The notes: generated by a model not told the origin, from the sequence alone. Shown: positions 11,219-22,654, counted from the stretch's first letter. The stretch is 64,000 nt of DNA from Emydura subglobosa (GCA_007922225.1 ML680053.1:1897434-1961433), one strand, 5' to 3'. Numbers and translations: made by a program.

Positions 11219-12242
11219 TCATTTCTGGAAGGCCTCATCATGTTCTGGGCCCCAACCCCATTGTCGTCCCTTTTTTATAAGTGACCACAGGGACTTGCAG
11301 ATTTCTGCAAAATTTGGTATGCAATCCTGAACAAATCCCATCGTTCCCCAAAGAACTCTTACAGAATGCACAGCCACTGGTTTAGGCAGGGTGCTTAAAA
11401 TTTCCAGTCTTCGTTTACTGATAGTCCAGCCTTCCTGCCCCAGAGTGATACCTAGATAGTCCACCTCTTATCTTCCCAATTGTGCTTTTTCTCATGGCAG
11501 CCTAAAGCCTGTCTTTTCTACAGTGCTGATTACCAGTTTCATCCGGCGTCTGCATTCCTCCTCAGAGATTCCTGTAACTAAAATGTCAGCCACATACAAT
11601 GTAACCCAGGGTTTATCTGGCTAAGGAAGCTGGTCCCACATCTTAGTTACGTGAGCATGTGGGCGAATTGTGGAAACCCCTAGGCAAACGTTTGAAATTT
11701 AGCTGCCTGTTCTTAAAGGTAAAAGCAAGCGGAGGTTGACTTGCGGGGGTTAAAGGAATAGCAAAGAAACATTTAGCAATATCCATGACAGAAAACCTTT
11801 TAGCTGTAGCCATTACCCCAGCTATTAGAGCAGGGAAGCTAGCAACAATTGGGGCCATAGGCACAGTAGCTTCATTAATTTTCCTGTAATCAATCGTAAG
11901 GCGCCACCTGCCGTCTGGTTTCCGTACCGGCCAGATGGGAGAGTTGCATGGACTTTGGCACTCTGCCACCTCTCCTTGTTCAATTAAATCCTTTAGCAGT
12001 TCTTCTCTATGGGGAACGGCTTCCACCGGATAGGAATACCGAGGGGCTGGCTTTACAAATTTCCCCACTATTTCCACTTCTATTCTTCCACATTCAGATT
12101 TCTTTCTAGCCCATACCAAGGGACGTTCCCTTCCCCACTCATTATCTGGCAACACCACAATAGCCATTGCCTTGCAAGACCACGTTCCTAACCCCCATGA
12201 AATAATTTGTTCCTCAACATTTTCTCCTTCTCTTGTCCACAA
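11219..12242 (-). pseudogene. ERV reverse transcriptase remnant
   Basis: From about 12060 on the minus strand, the fingers/palm begin with CNSPIWPVRKPDGRWRL and continue with FSVMDIAKCFFAIPL (first catalytic Asp) and FKRLPRGFHNSPT. The active-site loop, in another frame at about 11570-11600, reads YVADILV instead of YVDD, so one catalytic Asp is replaced by Ala. The thumb region follows with DYLGITLG and PNFAEICKSLWSL (11464-11219). Several frameshifts separate the parts. The enzyme could not be active from this copy. Confidence 0.88.
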
Positions 12243-12500
12243 CCATCTCCTGCCAAATCAATCAGCCACCTTTCCTGTTGAACCACCTCGGCTCCCAATA
12301 TAGTTTCCTCCGTCATCTGCTCACAAACCACAGTATCAGTCAGAAACTCAGTCTGACCCTCTATCCACGGGAGAGGTTCTAATAAGATTCCTCTCCATTT
12401 CCTGCCACAGAATCCGCACAAAGGTATAATTAGTCCCTGCCGCAAATCTGTCTGCACCGACTTGCCTCTGCTCCTGTATCAATTAATGTTAGCAACCATT
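12243..12500 (-). pseudogene. ERV aspartic protease remnant
   Basis: LIDTGAEAS near 12489-12465 is the retroviral aspartic protease active site, placed directly upstream of reverse transcriptase as in retroviral pro-pol. It is followed by a frame break, then a hydrophobic stretch with ILGAEVV. Confidence 0.7.
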
Positions 12501-12627
12501 GTGTGTTCCCTCCTGCCCCCACCTGCCCTGCGTTTACATATGGCCCGCCAGTTACATGGGGCTGTAATTTAGTAACCAATATCCAATCTCGGGGGCAGGA
12601 GGGTTGCTAGGGGCAAGGCACCCTCAT

Positions 12628-14299
12628 TCACTGCCTCGAAGGCTGCACCCGTCTCTCTCTGTGCCAGTTCCTGTGACAGGAAACCATAGGGCCGAGTGGA
12701 ATCTGCCCTGTAGTCATTTGCACTGCTTCAACAGCGTTACCTCTAGGTTGTGGCATCGGTGGTGATTGTTCCCTCTTGGCCTGTTCCGTTCCCATCCGTT
12801 CACTTAAAGCTATTACCAGTTCTTCAGCAGGGCGCCCGTCAAACCGTGTCATGGCCAATCCCCTGTTTAGAAGATGAACCCATACTTGTCCTCTTAATGA
12901 TCCTCCTGCTGCCACAACCCCTCTGCTGCTAAATCCAGAAGCACCTCGTGCCCTACCCCGTCCAGCATTCAGATTTGGACTGCTAAATTCATTGCACCCT
13001 GCTTTGTTAGTGTAAGACACTTCACTAACCGCCTTCCGCGTAGAATTGCTTGCATTACCCACTACCTGCTCTGCTTCCCCAGCAGCTTGCAGTAAATCTA
13101 TCCTGGTCCTGTTTTCCCATGGCCCCATAAAGATTTTAATAGGTGATCTTAATCCATTATACATTAAATCTGTTATATATACCCCTCCTCATCCTCCCAG
13201 CCAGCAAGACTATCTGCCAAAGTCAATCTAGTGCAATAAGTCATAACAGTTTCCCCTCTTCCTGACACATTAACAACACAGCCTCTCTCAGCTCAGCAGG
13301 GGACAGGAAAAATTGAGCTCTCCTTTTCAAAGCCTCATCCTTATTTCGCTCACCTTCAATTTCTGCCACTACTGTTGGTCCTTCCGCAGGCCCAGTGCAT
13401 GTTAGTATTAAATCCTTCAGGTCTCCCAAATCCAATTGTCTCCGGATGGTATATCCCCAAAGGCAAGCCATGCAGCTTTTCTTTGTTAAGGGGCCCACCT
13501 GTTTGGCAAGTGCCTGCTTTTCAGTTTCAGAGGACAGGTTATTTCCTCCTCTACATGCCGAGCGGCTTGGGGTGTCTGCACAACTATTGTTGGTAAATGA
13601 GTTCCTGGAACAGATTTCTCCTCCACCAGCTCATATACTGGTTTCCCATCATCATCCACTATCACAGCATTCTCATCGTCTAGTTTAACATTGTGCCGTT
13701 CCCTTTTAATCATTGGACGATTCACATCAGGTATGTCAATGTGCTGGTAAGTGGGTTCCCCCGCCCCACTGCCAGAAGTTTTCCCAGACCGCCACATCAC
13801 ACACACCTTTCTGCCTTCTTCCTTTTTACTATCCCCATCTTACGGAGGCGGAGGGGGACTAGGAATAGCACGCTGCACATGATGTTCCTGTTCCCACCTC
13901 TCTTGACCTTTCTCTCTCTGCCATTCCTCCAAAGCATTTCCCCAGTCCTGATCATCCCAGGGATTTTCTCCCACACCACACTACAGATAGTTTTGCAAAC
14001 CACTAACGCTTGTTTCTGTTTTATGATCACACTAGCACATTTCTTGTGATCCGCCATGCCACTCCTTCCAGGTTGCTTAAAACTGAAATAGCTCCATGGT
14101 ACTGCAAAGCCTCTTCCCTCATTTGCTTTTCTTCCTGTTCCTGTATGTGAACCCATTGTTCCAGCTACTGACACGTCTGATTTAATACTGTCATTTGCTG
14201 GGCACTGGTTAAATTTTGGGTTAACGCTGTTTGCAACTCTCGCCTCATATTCTCATTCTGTACTTTAACCTTCTCCAGCTCCTGTTCCAAAGTCTCTGG
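12628..14299 (-). pseudogene. ERV gag-like region, N-terminus cut off
   Basis: Three partly open minus-strand frames (14174-13797, 13806-13241 in two frames, 13164-12628) lie upstream of protease where gag belongs. The earliest part near the right junction is charged and coiled-coil-like (ELEKVKVQNENMRRELQTAL). Later parts include a GPAEGP/LREAVLLMC stretch and a Gly/Arg-rich GRGRARG segment that may bind nucleic acid. No start codon context is preserved because the element is truncated at 14299. Confidence 0.6.
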
Positions 14300-14301
14300 A
14301 C

Positions 14302-14496
14302 ATGGAACACAGAAGATCTGCACAGGAGCAGGAGTGTGATACGCAACAGGAGATGTTGCGTATTATGAGGGATCAGTCCAACATCCTGAGGCATCTGGTA
14401 GAGATACAGGAAGATCAGTGGCAGGACAGACTCCCTCTGCAGCCCCCTCCAAAATACTACCGCTTTGTTATCAGTCCCCACCCCCAAGCACTCTAG
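14302..14496 (+). pseudogene. Harbinger accessory protein, C-terminal end
   Basis: A 64-codon plus-strand frame (QEQECDTQQEMLRIMRDQS..., then LRHLVEIQEDQ) looks like the helical C-terminal tail of the MYB/SANT-type protein that accompanies Harbinger transposases. It is convergent with the minus-strand transposase. The N-terminal DNA-binding part should lie to the left but is absent where the retrovirus ends. Identification is by position and general resemblance. Confidence 0.5.
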
Positions 14497-14899
14497 GAGG
14501 AGACTGAGCAGGGTGCAGTACGTGCTGCACTCCACACCGGTGGAGGTGAGCAAAAGGATGCGACAGCCCCTTTAAGAACTGCATGCAACCACAGTTGCTT
14601 GCACAGTGACACTTTACAATGTTAAGTTATCCTCCTTTCTCCCCTTTAAAATGGGTCACAAATGAAACTTTGTACCATGAAAAAATATCTGTCTTTTTCC
14701 ATTCATAACTTGGGTGGGGAAAGAAGGGGAGGGGGCTGCTGGAGTGAGGGGGGGGGGGGGCGGAAATAAAGGCACAGCACAGACCTACATTGCTGCAGTT
14801 CATTGCAAAACCGGTTTTGCAATACTTCCTGAAATCGAAGCACTCCATGGTTGGCTCTGAGCATAGTGCTGGAATCTGGCTGCACAAAATTTGCAGCCA

Positions 14900-15920
14900 G
14901 CTTTTCAGCCTCCACGGCCCAATCCTGGGGGAACTTTTTCCCTTCGTGTCACACAAATTATGGAGCACACAGCACGCGGATGTAACCGGTGGTACGTTCT
15001 TTTCACTGATGTCAAGCCTAGTAAGCAGACGTCTCCATCTGGCTTTTAAGCAGCCGAATGCACATTCCACCACCATTCTGCACTTGCTGAGCCTGTTACT
15101 GAAACACTCCTTCTCGCTGTCCAGGTGCCCGGTGTAGGGCTTCATTAGCCAAGAGAACAAGAGGTAGGCAGGATCCCCCAGGATCACTATTGACATTTCC
15201 ACACCCCAATGTTTATTTTTCGGTCAGGGAAAAAAGTGCCTGCCTGCATCTTATTGAACAGACCTGAGGTCCTAAAGATGTGCGCGTCATGCACCTTTCC
15301 AGACCACCCCACACTGATGTCGATGAAACATCCCCTGTGATCCACAAGGGCTGCAACACCATTGAGAAGTATCCCTTCCCGTTTATGTACTCTATGGTCA
15401 GGTGCTAGGATAGGGATATGTGTGCCATCTATTGCCCCCACACAGTTTGGGACCCCCATTGCAGCAAACTTGTCCACTATGTCCTCTACATTTCCCAAAG
15501 TCACCACCCTTTTTAGCAGAAGCCTATTGCTGGCCCTGCACACTTGTATCACAGCAGCTCCAACGGTGGATTTACCAACGCCGCATTGCTGCCCAACTGT
15601 CTGGTAGCAATCTGGGCTTGCCAGCTTCCACAGGGCGATGGCCACGCACATCCCGTCAGAGCTGCTCTCAACCAAGTATTCACACACTTCAGGGCCAGGG
15701 ACAGCTCTGCGCAGAGTTCAAAAAAAGTGGCCTTTCGCATACAAAAGGTCTGCAGCCACGGCTCATCAGCCCACACCTCCATAACCATGCAATCCCACCA
15801 ATCGGTTTGGTTCCCGGGACCAGAACTGGCATGCCATGGACTGAAGATGATGCGTGCTAGCCTGCAGCAAACGGGAATTGTTCCTCTCTGTGGCTTGTAG
15901 CAGGGTGGCCTCAGTAACAT
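14900..15920 (-). pseudogene. HARBI1-like Harbinger transposase remnant
   Basis: In minus-strand order the first frame (15920-15700) carries the N-terminal helical part. A second frame (15687-15187) has the helix-turn-helix-like VGQQCGVGKSTVG and the first catalytic Asp in GAIDGTHIPI. A third frame (15202-14920) has GDPAYLL with the second Asp and MVVECAFGCLKARWRR with the Glu. The DDE nuclease would cut and paste the element. At least two frameshifts show the gene is dead. Confidence 0.88.
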
Positions 15921-16331
15921 CGCTATTTTCCGTGCTGTGGCGCCGCTCTCTTACCTCTGAAAATACTGCAGGATAAGCCATAATATTTGTGCTGCTGACA
16001 ATGCTAGCGCAGAGTTGAGGGGGCTCCATGTCTCTCCAACAATGTCATGTGCGCGGCATAGAAAAACAGCACAAAAAAAAGCATTTGCAGTTTGTTTGGG
16101 CCAAGAAGGGAGGGAGCATGTTGCATCATGGGAGGACGATAAGCTTCCCGAAAACCTCTGCAGCTAGTTGCACTGTGGGATAGCTACCCACAGTGCACTG
16201 CTTTGAACATCGACCCAAGTGTGGCAAGTCGGGGGGGCGGGGGAGGCGCAAGGAGCATGGTGTGATCACACTCCTGTGACTTCTAAAATTCGGCGGGTGA
16301 AATTCAATTTAAAGTAAATCGACATCAGGCT

Positions 16332-16347
16332 GCAGTGTAGACATACC
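16332..16347 (-). repeat. Right Harbinger terminal inverted repeat
   Basis: On the minus strand this reads GGTATGTCTACACTGC, matching the left terminus through GTCTACACTG. Confidence 0.75.
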
Positions 16348-16350
16348 TTC

Positions 16351-17103
16351 ACGTTTCCCCAAGAGATGTTGAGCCGCTCTGGGGTGCGAGCGTTTGCTGC
16401 AGTTCCCCTCCTGCTAACGTGGGGAGAGCAAATAAGGCTGCATGTTCCCCTGCCAGGCACAGCAGGAAAAAGATATAGCAAGCGCTCCAGTCGCTCGACC
16501 AGGCTCACTGGGCTGGGAAAGCTGCTGGAGTCCCTGCTGCGGTAATGCTGTTGCTCTGTGCTAGGATCACGCCTTCCTTAAGGGCCAGCTTTGGGAGAAA
16601 GGCAGGGGTTTCCCCCAGTGCCCAGACAGGTAAACTGAGTCTCACAGCCCCACTGATGGTCGAGCCAGGCCGCTGTGCTAAATAAATGCACCACATACTG
16701 AACATTAGCTCAGCTGTATAAAGAGCTCCGGGCTATGGCCCTGGGCCAGTGCATGCTTGCTCTTTGCACTAGTCCCCCTGGGTCTGGCTATAAAGTGGGG
16801 TCTGGCTGTGGCTGACCCCGTGAGAGCTCTGGGTTGTGACAAGCGTGATCCGTTTGGGCTGGCGTTTTGGAGGCGGGAAGCGTGGCAGAGCGTTTAGAGA
16901 AGGGGACGAGCAGGTTGTTCTAGTCCTGCAATGGCCTCGCCAACGCTCCTTGAGCACATCACTTACAGCGGCTGCTCTGCCTCAGTGTCCCCATCGGTAA
17001 GACAGGGCTGATGTTTACCACTGGCCCGGGGGGGGCCAAATGGAACATGACGTTCCCCCCCGCCCCCCCCCCCTCCCGCTGGCACTTACTCGACCACCAC
17101 AGC
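16351..17103. other. Intergenic DNA with SINE scraps
   Basis: No gene was recognised. Short SINE-core-like pieces occur near 16940-17015 ('cctcagtgtccccatcggtaa'). Confidence 0.45.
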
Positions 17104-17440
17104 TGGGCACGTTCAGCCTGGAGAACGACGCCTGAGGGAGGATCGCAGTCGTCCAAGCTGTTAGGGGCTGTTAGAACGAGGCCGGGGCTCAATGCGTCTC
17201 CGTGTCCACAGAGGGCAGGGCAGGACGTAATGAGCTCAAGCGGCGGCAGGGACGCAGGGGCTAAGACTTTCTGACTGTCAGCGAACTGAATCGGTTCCCA
17301 GGGGAGGTTGTGGCAGCCCCATCACAGGGTGTTTTTAAGTCCAGGTTGGGCAAACGCCCGTCAGGGAGGCCTAGTCTGCAGGTACTTGGGCCTGCCTCAG
17401 CGCAAGGCCATCTCAGGCTCCCCTCCAGCCTATACGGCAG
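17104..17440 (+). mobile_element. CR1 LINE 3' fragment
   Basis: The order matches the 3' end of CR1: 'gttcagcctggagaacg', later 'gttcccaggggaggttgtgg', 'tttttaagtccaggttgggcaaacgcc' cut to its motifs, and 'ctgcctcagcgcaag'. The terminal octamer repeat is not preserved and the copy is 5'-truncated. Confidence 0.72.
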
Positions 17441-17764
17441 CACCGTGCTGACCCCAGGGACGGGGAGCAGCAGCTGCCGTTTCACCGCCGGGGCCAGGAA
17501 GAGAGGCTGTCACTCCCCCCCCCAGCTGCGAGGCATGAAAATTCCCATAGCTGAGTGCGGAAGCAAGGACGCCGGGCCACGCCTGCCCCATGGACAGGGC
17601 AGCCTGGCCCCTCAGCCATCCCGCGCCGGCCCCTTGGCTGCTGCTGGGGATTTGCCCCAGCGACAGCTGCCGAGGACTAGACAGGAGGATTGTCCGGGCC
17701 AAGGGGAGCTGTGATTTCTCACCATCGTGCCCGAGCCCCGCATCAGCTAATGTAGTTAACATCC

Positions 17765-18680
17765 GCCCGCCGTACCATTAGCCCCATTGTACAGCCGGGC
17801 CACTGAGGCAGAGGACTCGCCCCTCACAGGTACCTAGGGGCCCTGCTGGACACAGCCCGGGGAGAGCGAGGTGCGGCAGTAGTCACAGCAGTGAGCAAGC
17901 GGCACAAGGAGGCGTGAAATGCCCAGGCCAGAGGTAGGGCTTAGGCCCAGGGCCTCGGCGTTATTGAGGGTTCTCAGCTGTGAACCACTTCCTGGAGGAA
18001 GGTGCCCAAGCCAGGTCGGCTTTTCCTTGTGACAAGCACGAGACACCGCCCCTGCCCGTCCCCGCACCTTGCAGCCAGTAGCCCAGCGGTCACGGCCCGC
18101 AGCTGGGGTGGGGAGACTGGAGTTCACATCCCTGCCTGGATGATGGGGGAGTCGGGACGTGCAGTTGGGCCTTGGGCAGGGGCCTCTAGAGCCAGTCGCC
18201 TCGGTCTCCCCCCATTATCTATAGCTAGTGGAACAGCTGCAACTGAGAGCAAGCCCCCCGCGCCTGCCCACTAGCCTGGGGGTAGGGCAGGCAGCTGGGA
18301 GAGGGACTCAAAACCTCCCTCCTACTCTGACAGCTCAGGGACTGGAGCCCAGGTCTCCCACAACTCAGGGGATTGCCCTAGCTGCCCCGGGAATCAGGTG
18401 CACCCCCCCGCACCCCCACCCTGCTCCCTTTTGTAGGTCTCTGAGCCTGACTGGCTGGAGCCAGGACTCCAAAGCCAGGGTGCGGCAACAGCAGAGCCTG
18501 CGGGAACGTTGCATCCACCCACCCCTGCAAACGCAGACACCTCCCCTGGCAGGCAGCAGCTGCGCGCCACTTTGGGGAAGGTCGATGATACCTGCACCTT
18601 GGACTGAAGCAGCCGCCGGCCCGTTCTGAGTGACTTGCCCGAGGTCAGACGGGAAGTTTGGGGCAGAGCAGGGACTGGCC
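17765..18680. other. Non-coding stretch with degraded SINE cores
   Basis: Inverted SINE-like blocks occur near 17765-17830 ('ccattgtacagccgggccactgaggcag') and 18610-18680, and a forward one near 18090-18190. No exon was recognised. Confidence 0.4.
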
Positions 18681-18834
18681 CGCAGGCCTTCCAACTCCTG
18701 GCCCATCCTTCCTCTCAACTCAAGCACGTGGCACTGGCCTGTGGTGGGGCAGTGCCTGTGAAACACGGTCCTCCTCCCGCAGGAGAGCATCGACCAAAAA
18801 AACCAAACCAAGATCCAAAACACTCCCTCCTTCC

Positions 18835-19160
18835 CCCTTGACGGGGGGTTTCTTTATTTATTGACTTGCACAAATAAACCAGGAGGCTTAAAAACAAACA
18901 ATGGCTTTAAAAAAAATGGTCATCTTCAATAAATAAAAGGCCTGGGCAAAGCCGGGGAGCCTGCCGGCTGCAGCAGGGCCTGTACAGACGCGGTTGAAAA
19001 GCAGATCCCCGCCCCGCCCTCATAAATAACAGAGCACGTGATGTACACAACAGAACAATGGACAACACAACTGGAGTGGCTGATGATACGTAATAGAACC
19101 AACCCTACTGTAAACAATGGGAGAGCAGGCGGCCTGTGGGCCTGGGTTACCTGAGTGCTC
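18835..19160 (-). other. RELT: Probable 3'-UTR end of RELT
   Basis: Read on the minus strand, this stretch is more A/T-rich than its surroundings, is free of repeats and ends in a tandem AATAAATAAA (18862-18853). This is what a vertebrate 3' end looks like. It lies downstream of the RELT exons in the right orientation with no other minus-strand gene between. Plus-strand AATAAA copies lie at 18873-18878 and 18928-18937, so an opposing gene could also end here. The link to RELT is an inference. Confidence 0.4.
18853..18862 (-). terminator. Tandem polyadenylation signal AATAAATAAA
   Basis: Minus-strand AATAAATAAA, with cleavage expected at about 18830-18845. Confidence 0.5.
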
Positions 19161-20144
19161 ATTGAAAAGCCAGAGGGGGTCCCCCCGCCACGGGAGAACA
19201 GAGCAAGTGTGGCTGGGCCTGGTTTCTCAGGGGCCAGGAGGCCCCTCGGTCAGGGAGCCCGGAGGCTAGTCAGATGCGTCACGGCTGGTAAAGCCAGAGG
19301 GGCTTGTTAACGTGATGGCCTGTGGAACCCCGGTCAGCCGACCGAGGGGTGAAATCCTAGCGCGGTGGGGAAGGCTGGACTCCACTCCAGGGCTGGCTGG
19401 GAAAACGCCCTCTCCCCTTGTTCTAAAGAGGAGCAGTGGAGGCAGAGGCCGGCCAGCCCTTTGCCCCATGGCCCGCTGGGGGGAGACCAGATGGCCACGG
19501 TCTCTCCATCACGGGTCAGATGATTTTTAAATCAGGGGCAGTCGTTCTTAACGGCAACGATCTCCCTTCTTTAGTGGGGTAACCGGCCCCCCAGCAAAAC
19601 CTTGTCCCCCACTGACCGAGCCGCTGCTCGCCCCTCACAGGGACCTGGCTCTAGAGAAAAATACTTCACTCAGAAACCAGAAAATAACTGTGAGCTGAGA
19701 GTTGGGGGTGGGGAGGGAGAGGAGGAATTCCCAGCAGCCTTAGCCTCACAGACAACATTAGCATCCAGGGCAGGGACCCGTCTGGGGCTTGAATCAGCAC
19801 ACACCAACTCAGCCACTAACTCCGGCGTAAGCTCGAGCAGCGGGCAGAACCCAGCCCCCGTCCCCCAGTGTTCTTGTAACCCCGAGCAGAGAACGCCCCA
19901 GCCTCTGCCCCAGTAAGAGCAGCTTCCTGCTTGGCCAGCTGCACCCACACAAAGAGAAATGAAGGCTCAGCTGCCTGTCTGCCGCAGGGTTAGCCGCCGC
20001 TCAGCTCAAGGGAGCAGGGTCCCTGCTTCCCTTGCGGACAGGAGCAATGGTGGAAATGTGTCCTGTTTGGATCCCTCCAACTTTTGTGTGTCTCTTTAGC
20101 CACTCCAATTCCACTAGCCCTCCTAGGGGTGACGGGAGCCGGAT
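19161..20144. other. Non-coding, nothing recognised
   Basis: No splice-consistent exon or clear repeat was found. It may be RELT 3'-UTR or the last intron. Confidence 0.4.
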
Positions 20145-20420
20145 AGCCAACTACCCGCATTCAAAAATCATGAGAGTGGTTTAAAAATTATGATAAAAAA
20201 TAATAAAAGCCTAAAATGTGGGTTAATTTTATTTCGCTTCTGGTTCCTCAGCTTCTAGGATGCATGGGGGTCACATTTTCAAGCTTTTCTCTGCAAGCTT
20301 GAGAGCTAGAAATTTAGGGAGGGGTGAATGAAAGCCAAGCGTGTCCTCTAATCACGTGGATCCAGGAGCTGGGGCTTTAAGAAAAACACCAGCGGTGGCA
20401 AGACATGATAGAATTGCACG
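20145..20420 (-). repeat. Dispersed repeat, 'CCCCAGCTCC' family
   Basis: The minus strand carries TTAAAGCCCCAGCTCCTGGA near 20380-20360, followed by an A/T-rich module with ATGATTTTTGAATG (near 20160). The same pairing is seen near 33130 and 60925-61110. I do not know a family name. Confidence 0.5.
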
Positions 20421-21159
20421 TTGGCAGCATGGGGAGCTGTGCTGGGACTGGGCTAAGGCAGTCACCCCTGGGGCATGAAAGTAGCCAGAGCTTTGGTAAC
20501 ACCAATGCAGCCAGAGTGTTTCGCTGCAAGTCAGCCTGGCTTTCCCTTTGTTCACAAAGGGGGGAAAGAGAAAGCCAAACTCTCCATCTCCACTGCTGGC
20601 ACCCAGCCCCTGCCCAGTGCATTGCAATACTACGCCCCCCACCCCCATTCTGGATCCCATGGGATTTAGGAACATGCTCCAGGCCAACAACCAGCAGCCT
20701 CTCTCTCTCCCCTCACCCCTGTTTTAAGAACACAGCCCTCCGCTGCAGCAATAGCTCCTATGACCTAAAAAGTGTAGCATGGTTTTCCAGTTGGGCAGCT
20801 AAGAATCTGTGCCCCCTTCCCCTCTCCGCAAGTCCTTCCATAAAAGAAAAATGCTTTGAGATGCTGGGTTCGTCCTTCGGCTCCTCCCTGCCAGCCAGGG
20901 CCCTGGTACCAGGGGCCGCGCCTTGCGATTCTCCAGGATGGTGGAGCGCTCCCTCGGGGAAAATGGGTGTCATTCTTCGCTTTCAGCTTCGCCCAGTGTG
21001 TGCCTTTCTTGGGTGGACTGTTCAACCAGAAGCCTCCCAGTGAACCACTTTTCAGGTCTCCTGGGGCGCGAGGGAGTCAGATGATCACCTGCAATGGGAG
21101 ACGAGAGAAGAGACGTGTGACCCACACGTGGCCTCTAGGGTGGCAGGCAGCACAGTGGA

Positions 21160-21620
21160 CGAAGGGTGGGCGTGGCAAGATTGTGACAGAGCTGGGGCCT
21201 GGAGCGAAAGGAACTCCTGGGTCCCATCCCTGGCCCTGCCACTGACTCACGGTAGGACCTGGATCAAGTTGCTTAGGGCTGGTCTATACAGGGACACCCA
21301 GGTATGTTAATCCAAATTAATTTAAAGTGGATTAGTCAAAAAAACAGCACCACATTGACCTCCGCTTACTCAGAATTAAAGTAGCATCAATTTGGTTAAA
21401 CTAAACCATATTGGGGCCACTTTAATTTTGAATAGCAGCATGGACACAGGGGTTTAGTGTTGTCTAACTAATCCACTTTGAAAGTTAGTTTGGATGAACT
21501 CTCCCGAGCGTCCCCTAGACAAGTCAGCAGTGTCTCCGTGCTCAGTTTCCCCATCTGTAGCCAACTTCCCCACCGCACAGAGGTGGTGGGAGGATCAGAA
21601 AGAGCTTTGGGGAACCACGC
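21160..21620 (+). repeat. MIR/CORE-type SINE split by a MITE
   Basis: The left part ends 'ccactgactcacggtaggacctggatcaagtt' and the right part resumes with 'gctcagtttccccatctgta' and 'aaagagctttgggga'. In other copies these two parts are contiguous. The intervening 21276-21525 is a separate insertion. Confidence 0.65.
21276..21525. mobile_element. MITE-like DNA transposon inside a SINE
   Basis: The left end GGGCTGGTCTATACAGGGAC and the reverse complement of the right end (GACTTGTCTAGGGGACGC) are imperfect inverted repeats sharing GTCTA..GGGAC. TTA precedes the left end. The interior is A/T-rich and palindrome-prone (TAATCCAAATTAATTT against TAACTAATCCACTTTG-like blocks). There are no coding frames. 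The GTCTA terminus suggests a Harbinger-related MITE. Confidence 0.55.
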
Positions 21621-22654
21621 AAGGTAAGAGGTGATTTAAGGATGGGCTTATAACAAGCTGTTTGGGGAACCCCAGGTGCTGGGTCTGCTCCACCGCCCCT
21701 GCCTCGCACTGCTGTGGAAGGTGCTTGGAGGGGGATGGCAGATTATGGGCTAGAAAGAGATTCCTAGCCAAGGTGCCCTGGACCGTGTCCAGCTGATGAT
21801 AGAGCTACATCCCCGTAGAACCCCACCCCCAGACATGCACAGACACAATTTAGCCCATACCCTGCCCCACCTCTAGGGTGACGAGCCACTGACAGCTGGT
21901 TCCGGGCACCCAAGTCTTTCCTCTTCAATGAGAACTGAAATTTGGTCTGAAGACACCTCACGCTCAGCAAGAGAGACAAGGGGAACAGTGGAGTCTGCGC
22001 CGTGGGGCGGGATCTAGGTTTTATAAGTCTCAAGGACCCCTACAGAGCAAACCCAACAGTACCACTTTAGCTGCTTTTGCAGCCCAGACCGTCCCCTCCC
22101 TTCTCAGCGTGAGCGTCTGACTGCGGGTGTCCCCAGACGTCAGGACTCAGCCGCTAGAAGATGCACCAAAGTAGGTGGCAGGAACGGCAGAAGAACGATC
22201 CACAGATGGACATTCTGCGCCTGGAGTTACACAGTGACCCCCCTGCCTAAGTCAGCCAGCTTCCTTATGTGCACACCTAGCCGGGCAGGGCTGCTTGCCC
22301 CATCTACCGCCACTGCAGCTCCAGCATGATTAAAAGCTTTATACCTCCTTTGAACCCCCATCCCCTTCTCCTGCATGGGGATTATGGATAACACAGCAGC
22401 TTTTGGGGGCTCCTGTACTAACAAAGGACTGGCCCGTGCCTGAAGAGCTTTCCGTCTGAAGTCATTCTGTTCTCAAAGACATCGGTGTGAACGGAGGTGC
22501 CGGTAATCCAGGGAACATCTGAGGAAGTGACCTGCCCTGGTTCAGGTTTTAGGGCTAAAATGGATGGATTTGCTGAAGGTTTTTAGTCAGGGTCAAAGAC
22601 CAGGTAGGGCCTTCTCTTCCAGCACACGGTCATTTGCTGATGTAGTTAGGAAAG

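Larger units (their letters stand above)
7427..14299 (-). mobile_element. Endogenous retrovirus, 5' end deleted
   Basis: Reading 14299 to 7427 on the minus strand gives, in order, a gag-like region, protease (LIDTGA), reverse transcriptase, RNase H, integrase, an unassigned stretch where env would lie, a polypurine tract and an LTR. Frames are broken many times. The left boundary is exact: TG...CA LTR ends abut Harbinger sequence. The right boundary is not an LTR end; a coiled-coil frame runs directly into Harbinger sequence near 14299. The leader, primer-binding site and 5' LTR are therefore absent. Class is uncertain: the motifs fit a gamma/epsilon-like or spuma-like pol, and I do not assign a genus. 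Confidence 0.85.
7052..16347 (-). mobile_element. PIF/Harbinger DNA transposon, split by an ERV
   Basis: The left end reads GGCCTGGTCTGCACTGG. The reverse complement of the right end reads GGTATGTCTACACTGC. These form the imperfect terminal inverted repeats typical of reptile Harbinger elements. A TTA precedes the left end (7049-7051) and TTC follows the right end (16348-16350), consistent with a mutated 3-bp TWA target duplication. Between them lie a minus-strand HARBI1-like transposase remnant (14900-15920) and the end of a plus-strand accessory frame (14302-14496), the convergent two-gene layout of the superfamily. The retrovirus at 7427-14299 interrupts it. The DNA-binding N-terminus of the accessory gene is missing, so this copy cannot be autonomous. 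Confidence 0.8.
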
